19,500 bases of DNA. It comes from Symbiodinium natans. Its lineage: Eukaryota; Sar; Dinophyceae; Suessiales; Symbiodiniaceae. The DNA is taken from NCBI GenBank assembly GCA_905221605.1, contig CAJNDS010002177.1, positions 403,001 to 422,500 of the forward strand, read 5' to 3'. Numbering within the stretch: the first letter of the stretch is position 1; every line of letters starts with the position of its first letter. The position numbers and the translations under genes were made by a program. Of this stretch, positions 8,636 through 17,400 are shown piece after piece. The notes below the pieces were generated by a model. The model was not told the origin of the DNA. It saw nothing but the letters and a program-made list of their open reading frames with translations, and did no database searches.

Positions 8636-8852
8636 GCAACTTTCGAAGCCAACTGAAGGCAGCCACCCTTAGAGGCCTGTTAAACCCTGAACCCGAAACC
8701 CTAGAAGCCATCATCAGCCCTAAGCCCTGCAGTAAGCCGAAAGCACTGTAGACTACTACAGTCTGCCCGAAAGCACAGTAAGCAAAGTCAGCCGCAACTT
8801 CACTGAGGCTGATTGCTGAGGGCTTGCAGGGTTCAGCGCTTCGACCTTAGAG

Positions 8853-8925
8853 GTTTAGGGCTTACAGGGTTCAGGGTTCAGGGTTCAGGGTTCAGGGTTT
8901 AGGGTTTAGGGTTTAGGGTTTAGGG
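8853..8925. repeat. TTCAGGG x4 then TTTAGGG x4
   Basis: Block-ordered G-strand array; the eight ordered units occupy 8870-8925. Confidence 0.95.
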
Positions 8926-9044
8926 AACCCTGAGCGCTACGACCAGAATGGAGCTGGCAGCAGCCGAGCAGCGGATGCGCGGCCAGCCATCGGAACCCCA
9001 CCTGCTCAGTGGCTTTGTGTGTTCTTTTGGGATATAGGGGTTTA

Positions 9045-9115
9045 CGAAACTAGGGGGACCCCTTTGAGACCCCTAAATAGAATAGAATCCCCTCAAGGGG
9101 CCCCAGAAAGGGTAC
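9045..9115 (+). repeat. Dispersed repeat copy A
   Basis: Shares AATAGAATAGAATCCCCT and the flanks ACCCCTTTG and AAAGGGTACCA with the copy at 12040. The end of the repeat supplies the acceptor of the candidate exon 9111. Confidence 0.75.
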
Positions 9116-9246
9116 CAGCCGATATGTTCGGAAACCTTTCATATGGGGGTCCCGTTTATGCTAAGACCTTCTGGCACTTCAGCTCTGTTGCCACGAAGGC
9201 GTTAAGGCCGCTTAGGCCGGTGTTCAAGGCCGACAAGGGGACGCAC
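9111..9246 (+). CDS. Candidate exon, unknown; may continue the 7.8 kb gene
   Basis: The acceptor CCAGAAAG|G and a consensus donor ACGCAC|GTGAGA bound a frame reading VPADMFGNLSYGGPVYAK then TFWHFSSVATKALRPLRP and VFKADKGTH. The acceptor is at the end of a dispersed repeat copy (9045-9115). A short head-to-head telomere-repeat palindrome starts 15 bases after the donor. No family recognised. The frame is open upstream to 8917, and another frame there (MELAAAEQRMRGQP at 8948) is also plausible. Confidence 0.42.
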
Positions 9247-9260
9247 GTGAGACAATAAAA

Positions 9261-9296
9261 TTTGGGGTTTAGGGCTTCAAGCCCTAAGCCCTAAAC
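9261..9296. repeat. Head-to-head TTTAGGG/CCCTAAA palindrome
   Basis: TTAGGGCTT, one base, then AAGCCCTAA, a perfect 9-bp inverted repeat made of telomere-like units, 15 bases after the donor at 9247. Confidence 0.9.
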
Positions 9297-9370
9297 TGCA
9301 AAAAGGGGTACCTGTATTCGAAACACGTTGAAGGCTTGCTGCATGTCTTAACTCTGCGGGTCTTGGCAAC

Positions 9371-9682
9371 ATGTTCTCGTTCCGTGCAGCTAAGCCAGAC
9401 TGGCAGCTGCAGCTCAGTGCCACACTGGCACCTCCTGTGTTCTTTCCCACCCTGCCCAGGAGGTATCATCACGGGCAGGTTTCTCGGCACCCCACCTCTA
9501 AGGGAACGAGTCCAAACGGATACCCGATCAGGGCATTCAATATACCCGACCAGGGCACTCCGGTGTCGGAGCGTCACCCCGAACACACAAAACCGAGATT
9601 TTTGCAATGTGCTACTGTCGGCAGGAACGATGCTTCAGTCACACGTGCGAAAAGAACGAAGAGAGAGGAGTATAGAACATGA
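9371..9682 (+). CDS. Open frame, possibly an exon near 9371-9465
   Basis: The frame starts ATG and reads FSFRAAKPDWQLQLSATL then APPVFFPTLPRR. The first third is more protein-like than the rest. Two other long frames cross the same DNA, one on each strand (9336-9722 + and 9284-9607 -), so no choice can be made from sequence alone. Function unknown. Confidence 0.22.
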   Translation: MFSFRAAKPDWQLQLSATLAPPVFFPTLPRRYHHGQVSRHPTSKGTSPNGYPIRAFNIPDQGTPVSERHPEHTKPRFLQCATVGRNDASVTRAKRTKREEYRT

Positions 9683-10180
9683 ATTTGAAACATGCGCCTT
9701 GAGGCCAAGCAATGAACCCTAATTAAGCCTATTGGTGTTCCCAAAAAGGGCTTTCCCAGAACAGGCAAATATGACAATGTTTGGGGTACACAATGAGGGT
9801 GGTACCCCAATTTGGGAAATACGCATATTGGAAAGGAGACGGGTAAAAGTTTTCGGTAACTCGGGATTGTTTGGGATGTGGGAGTCACAGAATTATCACA
9901 ACTAAAGTGCCTAATCAGTAGAGTTGTGAAAAATCTGGTGTTGATGTTTTCGTTCTGCAGCGTGCCCTAAGATCAGGTCAGGGGTCGGAGATTAGCCATT
10001 GAGTTACTTCGGTCCCGAATTCCCTTCGACCACTCGACCCTAAACCGTTTTAACTTCTAAGGGTTAGGGGGGTTTGGGGTTTAAACCCCTGGCGCCCCAA
10101 AACGCTCAACCCCAAACGCCATCCAGAGCCCCCGAAAATCCCGAAGCTCTGCAGTTTAGGACGGCGGGAACAAAAAGGCT
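9683..10180. other. No exon seen; contains a dispersed repeat and a hairpin
   Basis: Contains an inverted copy of the dispersed repeat (about 9730-9830) and an 8-bp inverted repeat TCACAACT/AGTTGTGA at 9896-9903 and 9922-9929. No supported coding sequence. Confidence 0.5.
9730..9835 (-). repeat. Dispersed repeat copy C, inverted
   Basis: TTTGGGGTACACAATGAGGG and GGTACCCCAATTTGGGAAAT align with the reverse complement of the copy at 12040, with gaps. Confidence 0.5.
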
Positions 10181-10187
10181 CCGGAGT

Positions 10188-10283
10188 TCACTAGCTCTTC
10201 TTTTCGGGCTCCTTTGGGTTGTGCCTGTCAGAGACCATCTGCTTCGAGGTCTTCATGTTATAAAACATCTACAGGATTTGTAG
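10188..10283 (+). CDS. Candidate exon with hydrophobic segment
   Basis: The + frame reads SSLALLFGLLWVVPVRDH then LLRGLHVIKHLQDL, a hydrophobic stretch followed by an amphipathic one, ending at TAG. A possible GA donor (CTACAG|GATTTG) precedes the stop. No family recognised. Confidence 0.25.
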   Translation, partial: SLALLFGLLWVVPVRDHLLRGLHVIKHLQDL

Positions 10284-10332
10284 GTAACCCATAGGGAACT
10301 CCGCACTTATGCAGCTCCTTCTGTATACTCAG

Positions 10333-10452
10333 GAACGCAGCAGCAACGGCATTGCGCCCAACAGCACTCCGCCCAGCGGCACTGCGCCCAGCGGCGCAGC
10401 GCTGCTGAACCCCGCGGGGAGCGCCAGCACGACAAGCAGCTGCACTTATGAA
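10333..10452 (+). CDS. Candidate Ser/Thr/Pro-rich exon with 15-base coding repeat
   Basis: The acceptor CTTCTGTATACTCAG|G is strong. The frame reads ERSSNGIAPNSTPPSGTAP, then SGAALLNPAGSASTTSS, and reaches a GTTTAGGG donor-like site (TTTAGG|GTTTAGGG). Four 15-base units encode the pentapeptide series NGIAP, NSTPP, SGTAP, SGAAL. Codons end mostly in G or C. A low-complexity extracellular or linker segment is likely; no family recognised. Confidence 0.38.
10341..10404. repeat. 15-base minisatellite, four units
   Basis: Units such as AACGGCATTGCGCCC and AGCGGCACTGCGCCC. The period is a multiple of three and encodes pentapeptides in the candidate exon 10333-10452. Confidence 0.8.
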
Positions 10453-10486
10453 TTTAGGGTTTAGGGTCTAGGGTTGAGGTTAGGGT
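10452..10486. repeat. Degenerate TTTAGGG array
   Basis: Two good heptamers followed by GTCTAGGG and GTTAGGG variants, at the end of the exon candidate 10333-10452. Confidence 0.8.
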
Positions 10487-10580
10487 TGATGATGATGCTG
10501 ATGATGCTGATGATGGCTATTGCCCTGTGTATGTTGGACCCTGTGTGCCCCCCTGCCCCCCCCCCCCCACCCCCCCCCCC
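10487..10580. repeat. GATGATGCT microsatellite and C-runs
   Basis: GATGAT/GCTGAT units at 10487-10516, then interrupted C-runs at 10548-10580. Confidence 0.85.
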
Positions 10581-10667
10581 GACCCCGAACATCCAAACCT
10601 GACTTTGACCATATTAAGTAGGATGTCATCTGGTTTTAGAAGGGATGAGCTTATTATATTAGTTTAA
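10581..10667 (+). CDS. Candidate coding segment after a C-run
   Basis: In frame with a proline-coding C-run, the sequence reads DPEHPNLTLTILSRMSSG then FRRDELIILV and TAA. The open frame reaches back to 10512 through the C-run. There is no clear acceptor at its start, so this could be chance. Function unknown. Confidence 0.22.
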   Translation, partial: DPEHPNLTLTILSRMSSGFRRDELIILV

Positions 10668-10999
10668 ACGGAGCAAAGGCCGGAAGACTTGACTTCATCG
10701 GGGATCCCACCCCCCAAACGGTCGCACGGTCTTGAGTTGCGGGTGTTCATGTGGACTGGCGAGCCGGCTAGGACATCCCCCCCCCCTTCAATCGAAATAC
10801 ATGGCCCCTTCTGTTTGAGCCACACTTGTCAGACACACGAGGCACAAAACCCAACGCCGAAATCCCTGATTCCTCACATGCCCTCTTCAAAGAAACTGCC
10901 ACAAGGTCCTCAACACAGATTTTGAAAGCCTCGCCAATAATATGTATGGTATGATATACATATTCTGCACCTATGTCCTGTTGCGTACAACTAGTCTAA

Positions 11000-11125
11000 T
11001 CCCTCGACCGCCTGAGGGTGGAGCGCGTTGGCACAATCGCGTCCCCGCCTCAGCATGGTGTGTCACTGCGAGTTGTGAAATGGGTGGCCTTGGGCTTGGC
11101 ACGACTTCACACTAGCGCGTTCAGC
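11000..11125 (+). CDS. Candidate exon, possibly terminal
   Basis: Forty-two codons between TAA and TGA read SLDRLRVERVGTIASPPQ then HGVSLRVVKWVALGLARL and HTSAFS, with a strong preference for G/C in third positions. An internal acceptor CCCCGCCTCAG| lies at 11051-11053, so the true exon may be only the second half. No family recognised. Confidence 0.33.
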
Positions 11126-11207
11126 TGACCAATGAGTCCCACTCGGCCTTGGCTAACCCCTGAGTCCCTGAGCCCTCAACCCTAAATCCCTGAGTCCCTG
11201 AGCCCTA

Positions 11208-11241
11208 ACCTCAACCCTAAACCCTAAACCCTAAACCCTAA
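11208..11241. repeat. CCCTAAA array, about four copies
   Basis: C-strand array 14 bases before the acceptor at 11255. A 30-base direct repeat (TGAGTCCCTGAGCCCT units at 11161 and 11191) precedes it. Confidence 0.9.
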
Positions 11242-11255
11242 TTCCTTCGGCCCAG

Positions 11256-11320
11256 GCCTGCCGCGTCTCTTCGGCCACCATCACCCGCACCCGTGCCAAG
11301 AGCCAGGGACCGTTCCTTTT
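11256..11320 (+). CDS. Candidate exon bracketed by telomere-like arrays
   Basis: A CCCTAAA array (11208-11241) leads into the acceptor CCTTCGGCCCAG|G. One frame reads ACRVSSATITRTRAKSQG with nearly all codons ending in G/C, to a GT donor at 11321. Another frame (AASLRPPSPAPVPRARD) runs to AATTAGG|GTTTAGGG at 11334 and would match the phase of the exon at 11470. The choice is open. A TTTAGGG array follows. Confidence 0.38.
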
Positions 11321-11329
11321 GTCAGGGAA

Positions 11330-11378
11330 TTAGGGTTTAGGGTTTAGGGTTTGGGGTTTGGGGTTTAGGGTTTAGGGT
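11330..11378. repeat. TTTAGGG/TTTGGGG array
   Basis: G-strand array directly after the candidate exon at 11256, followed by a 22-base G-run (11393-11414). Confidence 0.9.
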
Positions 11379-11469
11379 ACAAGAGCGGGGTAGGGGGGGG
11401 GGGGGGGGGGGGGGTGTGGGGGGGTTTCGGGTGTAGGGTCAGGGTGGGCAGTAGAGTTCTGAATTTCAG

Positions 11470-11707
11470 GCTTCCGGGTTGAGGTTTTCCAACGCTTTCG
11501 TGCAAATTTCGGACCCTGTACAGTGGCTGTCAGAGCTCAAGAGGGTAAGTGGTGCCATGACGAGTCTCTGGATTCACAGTCTTGTAGCACGAAGCCTATG
11601 GCCCTGAACCCCAAAAACACAAGATCCGAAATCTAAAACAACCACAGGGCCGAGCCGCCAAACCCCATCCGGGCCAAAGCTGGACGAACTCGTATGGCCC
11701 TCTATAG
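11470..11707 (+). CDS. Candidate two-exon gene end (11470-11544, 11648-11707)
   Basis: Exon one has near-ideal borders, TTCTGAATTTCAG|G and AAGAGG|GTAAGT, and reads ASGLRFSNAFVQISDPVQ then WLSELKR in phase 0. Exon two starts after CAACCACAG|G in the same phase, reads GRAAKPHPGQSWTNSYGPL and stops at TAG. An AATAAA lies at 11750-11755 region, although dinoflagellates do not usually rely on that signal. No family recognised. Exon one is among the best-supported non-channel exons. Confidence 0.45.
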
Positions 11708-11762
11708 CTAAACCTAAACCTTGATTGAACTCTGTATATTCATACTCTGAATAAAGTAGGAA

Positions 11763-11822
11763 ATGGTCCTCGGCGACAAGTCAGCAGAAAGATCGATTGA
11801 CAAAGCGACTCTCATACATAGG
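11763..11822 (+). CDS. Candidate short exon beginning with ATG
   Basis: The frame reads MVLGDKSAERSIDKATLI, then HR, ending at CATAGG|GTTTAGG, where a degenerate TTTAGGG array starts. It could be a first exon, but no promoter or spliced-leader acceptor is evident. Function unknown. Confidence 0.22.
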
Positions 11823-11900
11823 GTTTAGGTTTAGTGCAGGGTTTAGTGTTCAGGGTTTAGGGCTCAGGGTTTAGGATTTCGGATTTAGGGTTTAAGGGTT
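11821..11900. repeat. Degenerate TTTAGGG array
   Basis: G-strand units with TTTAGTG, TTCAGGG and TTTCGGA variants. Confidence 0.8.
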
Positions 11901-11930
11901 CGGCTTATTCAAGGGGCTTCTTGCTGCGAG

Positions 11931-11990
11931 GAGCAAGGCAAATCGACGGCGTTCAGCCAGGAGGAGATTTGGGGCCACATCCCCCACTTA
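11931..11990 (+). CDS. Candidate exon, unknown
   Basis: After GCTGCGAG|G the frame reads EQGKSTAFSQEEIWGHIP, with codons ending in G/C, and stays open to TGA near 12030. The 3' boundary is unclear. A dispersed repeat copy follows at about 12010-12110. An open frame on the opposite strand (11909-12160) reads through both. Confidence 0.28.
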
Positions 11991-12014
11991 GAACCCCCAA
12001 AACCTGAAGGGCCC

Positions 12015-12108
12015 CACATTTGAGGATTTCCCCAAATAGGGGTACCCCTTTGTTTACCCCAAATAGAATAGAATCCCCTTAATGTGATCCCCCAAAAAGG
12101 GTACCAAA
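12015..12108 (+). repeat. Dispersed repeat copy B
   Basis: Contains GGGGTACCCCTTTG, CCCCAAATAGAATAGAATCC and AAAAAGGGTACCA, aligned with copy A over about 68 bases. Confidence 0.75.
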
Positions 12109-12231
12109 CCCCAGAACCCGAAGGCTCCAAAAGCCAATACAGGGGTCGGAAGAATTGCAAGAATAGTCCCTTATGGTTTCCTTTGTAATCATGCTATAAG
12201 AACACCCGAAAACCCCCTTCTCATTCTCCAG

Positions 12232-12819
12232 GCCCCTGTATGATACGGCTCAACCATTCACCCTTATGAAGCCTCGACCTGATTCGAGATTGCGGAACGG
12301 CTTGAGTGGAAAGTGCTGTTTCAGGCCTCTGCAAGATGTTTTTTTTTGTCAACCCTCTGCCCAAATCCCAAACCTGCCTAGTTAGAGCCTTTCATCTACC
12401 AGCCTTCGGACAGCAACAGGCAAGGCAACAAGCAAGCGAAGAAAGTCCAGGTGCTGTCAACCCGTGGGGGCAATCCCCAGGAGCATGTCCACTACCGCAA
12501 GAGTGATATGGTCAGCATGCGGTCCTCCATCGCCGAGAGCATGAACAGCTGGGATTCGATCTATCAGCAACCCACGCTTCACTGTCCAGGGCGTAGGGCT
12601 AGGTGTTTAGGGTAGGTTAGGTAGTACCTTTGGATAATAAAAGCAGCTTCTTGGGGCGCTGAAAGAGCACCTGGAGCGATGTTTGTTGTTCAAGGTTTTG
12701 TTTTCGCGTAGGGTAGACACGTCGTTGGGACATGTGATGCATCCCGCATTTGGTTTCAGGCGGTCGTATTCGTATTCACGAATTCAGAAGACTTTAAGGG
12801 CCAGCCTGGTTCAGTTTAA
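12232..12819 (+). CDS. Candidate multi-exon gene (12232-12337, 12403-12590, 12644-12694, 12760-12819)
   Basis: Exon one follows CTTCTCATTCTCCAG|G and reads PLYDTAQPFTLMKPRPDS then RLRNGLSGKCCFRPLQD, donor AAGAT|GTTTTT. A 65-nt intron ends TTTCATCTACCAG|. Exon two keeps phase and reads KKVQVLSTRGGNPQEHVHY, then RKSDMVSMRSSIAESMNS and WDSIYQQPTLHCP, with a GC or GT donor near 12591. Exon three reads QLLGALKEHLERCLLFK to AAG|GTTTTG. Exon four, after TTTGGTTTCAG|G, keeps phase, reads AVVFVFTNSEDFKGQPGSV and stops at TAA. The join between exons two and three is not proven. No domain recognised. Confidence 0.42.
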
Positions 12820-12974
12820 GGTGTAGGGGCTTAGGGTCAGCTTGTTCTGGGGTTAGGTATGATGGTCGTTGCGATTCTCTGAAGGTACCAGGCCAGCAGC
12901 CAACTAGGTACATCCCGCGGCATTCGGAATTTGCCAGACAGAGCCTAGGAACCCCCGTGCCGAAAAGCCCCTGA

Positions 12975-13124
12975 GTTTGTTCTGACCTGATTCGTTTCTT
13001 TCTGATCTTAAAGGCCCTAAAGTGTGAGGACCTCTGCACCCAATCACCTTTGCCAACCAAGATGTCTTGGCATTGTCTTCCTGTAGCATTGGGCATAGGG
13101 AACTCGAAAGTCGACACCTTTTGA
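12975..13124 (+). CDS. Open frame, possible exon after 13013
   Basis: An acceptor (CTGATCTTAAAG|G) precedes a frame reading ALKCEDLCTQSPLPTK then MSWHCLPVALGIGNSK and VDTF, TGA. The frame is open back to 12975. A 138-codon open frame on the opposite strand (12794-13210) covers it and is the longest non-repeat frame in this part of the window. Neither has a recognisable domain. Confidence 0.25.
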   Translation, partial: VCSDLIRFFLILKALKCEDLCTQSPLPTKMSWHCLPVALGIGNSKVDTF

Positions 13125-13402
13125 CTGACACGTCGCCGGGTTGACTTGAATCTGGTGCCATCCAGTGCTTTGTTAGTTTTGTTGATGTCGTGATGCGTGT
13201 GTCTGCTCATCCGTGCAACCTAGTGCACTTGCATCCCTGCATGTGTATCGTGACTCACAACGATTTTGAGCAATCTCACCTTGCATCATGCTATTATACC
13301 TCGACCTGTTCGTCGCGTTCCAACTTGCATGCTCGCCGCTTTCGTGGAGTAGGAATAACGCCATGCATCAGTGTAGAAAATGTGGAGTGACATCCCAAGA
13401 AT

Positions 13403-14243
<841 letters not shown>

Positions 14244-14340
14244 ACGTCTTCAGTCACCACAGGAATGTCGAAACACAGGGTCTGGAACAAGACAGTCTTG
14301 ACAGCCTTTACTTAGGCTCCATGCAAAAGAGCCCTTGCAG

Positions 14341-14449
14341 CATCGCATGCTTCCAGCTTCGATTCTTGCTCTGTCACGGACATAACATTCGAAGTTCTGC
14401 CTCTCGGAAACAAGTCTGAGCTGACAGCGCTGCGCCTTAGCCGCGGCAG
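14341..14449 (+). CDS. Channel exon 1 in window: cytoplasmic N-terminal segment
   Basis: The frame reads SSFDSCSVTDITFEVLPLG, then NKSELTALRLSRG, and ends at a strong donor CGGCAG|GTAATC in phase 2. That phase fits the next exon at 15115, where one base completes a Ser codon. The start is uncertain: AG acceptors lie at 14339-14340 and 14355-14356. A second open frame on the same strand (ending at TGA 14417-14419) is also codon-like, so the frame choice rests on the donor and its phase. No domain is recognised. The exon follows directly after the GT microsatellite region. Confidence 0.45.
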
Positions 14450-17400
14450 GTAATCGATGCTGCCCGGAAGTTGTCCGCCATCCGTGGGAACTCCTTCGTG
14501 TTAGGCCCCGGGGGGAGTGGGCCTGGCTTTTGCAGAGGAAGATGGGATGGCCTGGGATGGAGGTGTTTCGGGGTTCATCAAGATCATCAGAACATCAGCA
14601 TGACGATTGCTATTACTAAATCAGTGTTAGGGATCCTTTTTACTTTTTGGGTTATGGACTTTCTTATATATATATAAGCAAAAAGGATCCTTTTTTCTTC
14701 CTAGCGGAACAGGGATTAAGATTAAGTGCTGTGTCGAATGCGTCAGAGCCCAAGCCCCACCTCAAGCCTGGGGGGGCTTTGATTCCTCACTTTTCCTGGG
14801 GATCTTATCTTGATCCTCACCATCTTATACAGTCAGAGTTGCAAGTGTCAGCGGCTTCGTGCAGGGGCCACACGCCCGCTCAGCCGGGACCCCCAACACT
14901 GTACACCCTGCACGTTACCTCGGAATCCAACTGGGGGGCAGTTCAATCGGGTTTGGGAATCTGACAAGTGGCTCAACAATTTCAGGAGCCTTGCCCTTCT
15001 TCAAGAAGCATATAGGTCACCCTACAAGTTCTAGTGGATCATAGCACACCCTAAACCCTAAACCCTAAACCCTTAACCCTAAACCGAAGAGCGATTTTTT
15101 CCCTGCACCCTAAGCTCCCTGTGGCAAGATGGTGAACTGGAGCCGGAGACACCAGACCCGTGGGCGCTGCGGATCGTCCATGCCTCTTGGTTTCGTGCCC
15201 CTTGGCCGAGGGTCTTCATGATTTTGGGGTTTGAGGTTCAAGGTTTTTTAGGGGTTTGGGGGTTTTTTGGGCCTGGGATATCACGAACTTGGAGGGTTCT
15301 TGGCGCTTGAGAGTTTAGGTCTCAGGGCTTGCTTGTGCCAGCTCAAGGCCGAAGGCGCCTGAAATTCACTCAGGCCAGCATCCCGGTGGTCATCCTCACA
15401 AATCTCATTCTCCTCGGTGTGGAGGTGGGTCTGGAAGGAGGTTTCGGGTTGAGGGGCCTCCCCAAGATTCCCTAAGTGTAGACTCCAGAATCCCCGTTTG
15501 GAACCAACTTTCACCGGATCCTCTCATCCCTGAGCTCCCATCTCTAGCACTCTAGCCCTATACCTCCTATACTAGACCTCGAAAGTCTCTTTCTATCCTA
15601 AGTCAGAGCCGTGAGTGGGCTTGGGGCCTTTGTTGTCGCATGTCTTGAGCAGGAGCTTGAACCCGTGGAAGGCCGTCCCTGAGAAACAAACTGGTGTGCG
15701 GGTGTGAGGCTTGAAGGCAGCCTTAAAGGTCCGTTGGGTGTTTTAATGTGTTTTAGGTGGGTCCAGGATTGTTCGGGAGCCTGTGTGCCTCATGCTCCGG
15801 GCTTAGAGGCCTCTCTTCCCAAGAGCCTTGACAACCCCCCCCCCCCCTCCCCCCAACAAAAAAGAATCTTGATCAAGACCAAGTCACTCCCTAAACCCTA
15901 AACCCTAAACCCTAAACCCTAAACCCTAAACCCTAAACCCTAAACCCTAAACTCTAATAAAAAACCCTTGGGAAGCCCTAAGCTGCCCCTTGCAGGTGGA
16001 TGCCTCGGCCAGCCTACCGCCCAACCAGCAGCTAGAGGGATTCCACATAGCGCGGCTTGCCTTGGGCTTAAGGGTTAAGGGTTAAGGGTTAAGGGTTTAG
16101 GGTTTAGGGTTTAGGGTTTAGGGTTTAGGGTTTAGGGTTCCGAATCCCTAAACTTAAACTTAAACCCTGAATTTGAAACCCAAAGCCCTATAATGGCCTA
16201 TATGGGCTTCAAGGCTTGCGCACTGCTCGGTGTTGCCGAGACTTCTGTATGACGGTTGAATGTGAGGAGGCTTACACCACGTATTTGGAGTTGTGCGTCT
16301 CGGAACGCCAATGCTGGCTACTCTGCTGTGGCTGCCCCTGTCTGACACCCTGAATATAAACCCTAAACTCTAAACCCGAAGCCCTGCTTGTTCAGGAACT
16401 TGGTTATCGTGTGTCTCTTCTTTGGCGAGATTCTTCTTAAGCTCAAGGCTTTCGGCTGCGACTTGGCAGCAGAGGACCCCTGATCACAGCTCACGGTCAC
16501 AGCATGTACTTCCACCAGCCATAGCAAGTTTGAAAATACCAAGCAGTGATGGTTCTCCCTCTCACCTCCGAGTTTTGTTCGTGAGCATTGTGCCATTTCG
16601 CGCGCGCGCGCGCACGTCAAGTCTTGGGCTCGTTCTCGTGCACGTGCTGCACAAGGCCCGGCCAGTCTCTGTGCCAGGAACCTGGAAAACTCCCCAAAGC
16701 AGTCGCCAACCTAAGCAGTGGGAGTGCAATGCAAGCAGGCTGCTTCTTTTTGTCCACACTTATTCTCCAGGGTCCTCGTCTTCTTTTGCTCGACTTCACC
16801 CCTTGGACTCTCTGAAAAGCGAAGCCAGGAGTCCTTCCACGGACTTTCGAAGTCATCGACACAGGCTATCGAAACATGAGGTTATCAACAAAAACGGGTT
16901 TAGGGTTTAGGGTGTAGGGTTTGGGCTTTAGGGTGTCTTGAGCCTGGCACATCTGTTGATCTGAGGCCACGAGATGTTTTGCGGCAGCGACAAGTGGTGG
17001 AATTGGTCGGATGCTTGATTGGAGCAGGTTTAGACTTTGTACTGAAGTTTTGAGGCATCATGGGCATTTACGCAAGTGGGACTACCTTGGAAATACCCCC
17101 AGAATTGCATAATGCTAATAAAGAGACACCCCAAATGAAAATGGACTGCTTTGATACCTGTGATGAGCCAGGGGGTGCATCTTCTGATGTACTTCACGCC
17201 CCCACCATGAGCCTTCCGCTGAGTGTTGCTGAGTGAACTTCGGCATTGAAGGAGACTCTATATGAATAAACCCTAAACCCTAAACCCTAAACCCTAAGCC
17301 CGGAAGCAGCCAGGATTTGGTGATATTCATCCTGTCCGTCTTTGAGATTGTGGCGGAGGCGGTGGCATCAGCGATGCCCAGAACTCAACTGGGTTGTGGG

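Noticed and set aside
12794-13210. 138-codon minus-strand frame
   Set aside because: No recognisable domain, covers + strand exon candidates, and a frame of this length can occur by chance in a window of this size.
15602-15680. Protein-like frame AVSGLGAFVVACLEQEL
   Set aside because: It lies inside the intron between the S1 exon and the next phase-matched exon. It shows that protein-like appearance alone is unreliable here.
15744-15900. Frame after GTGTTTTAG|G reading WVQDCSGACVPHAPG
   Set aside because: Good acceptor, but inside the same channel intron and not in phase with the channel exons.
16422-16910. 162-codon + frame
   Set aside because: It overlaps the S2 exon in another phase and ends in translated telomere repeat (GFRV). 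No domain.
17081-17165. Fourth copy of the dispersed repeat
   Set aside because: Only short word similarity (GAGACACCCCAAATGAAAATGG); alignment too weak to claim.
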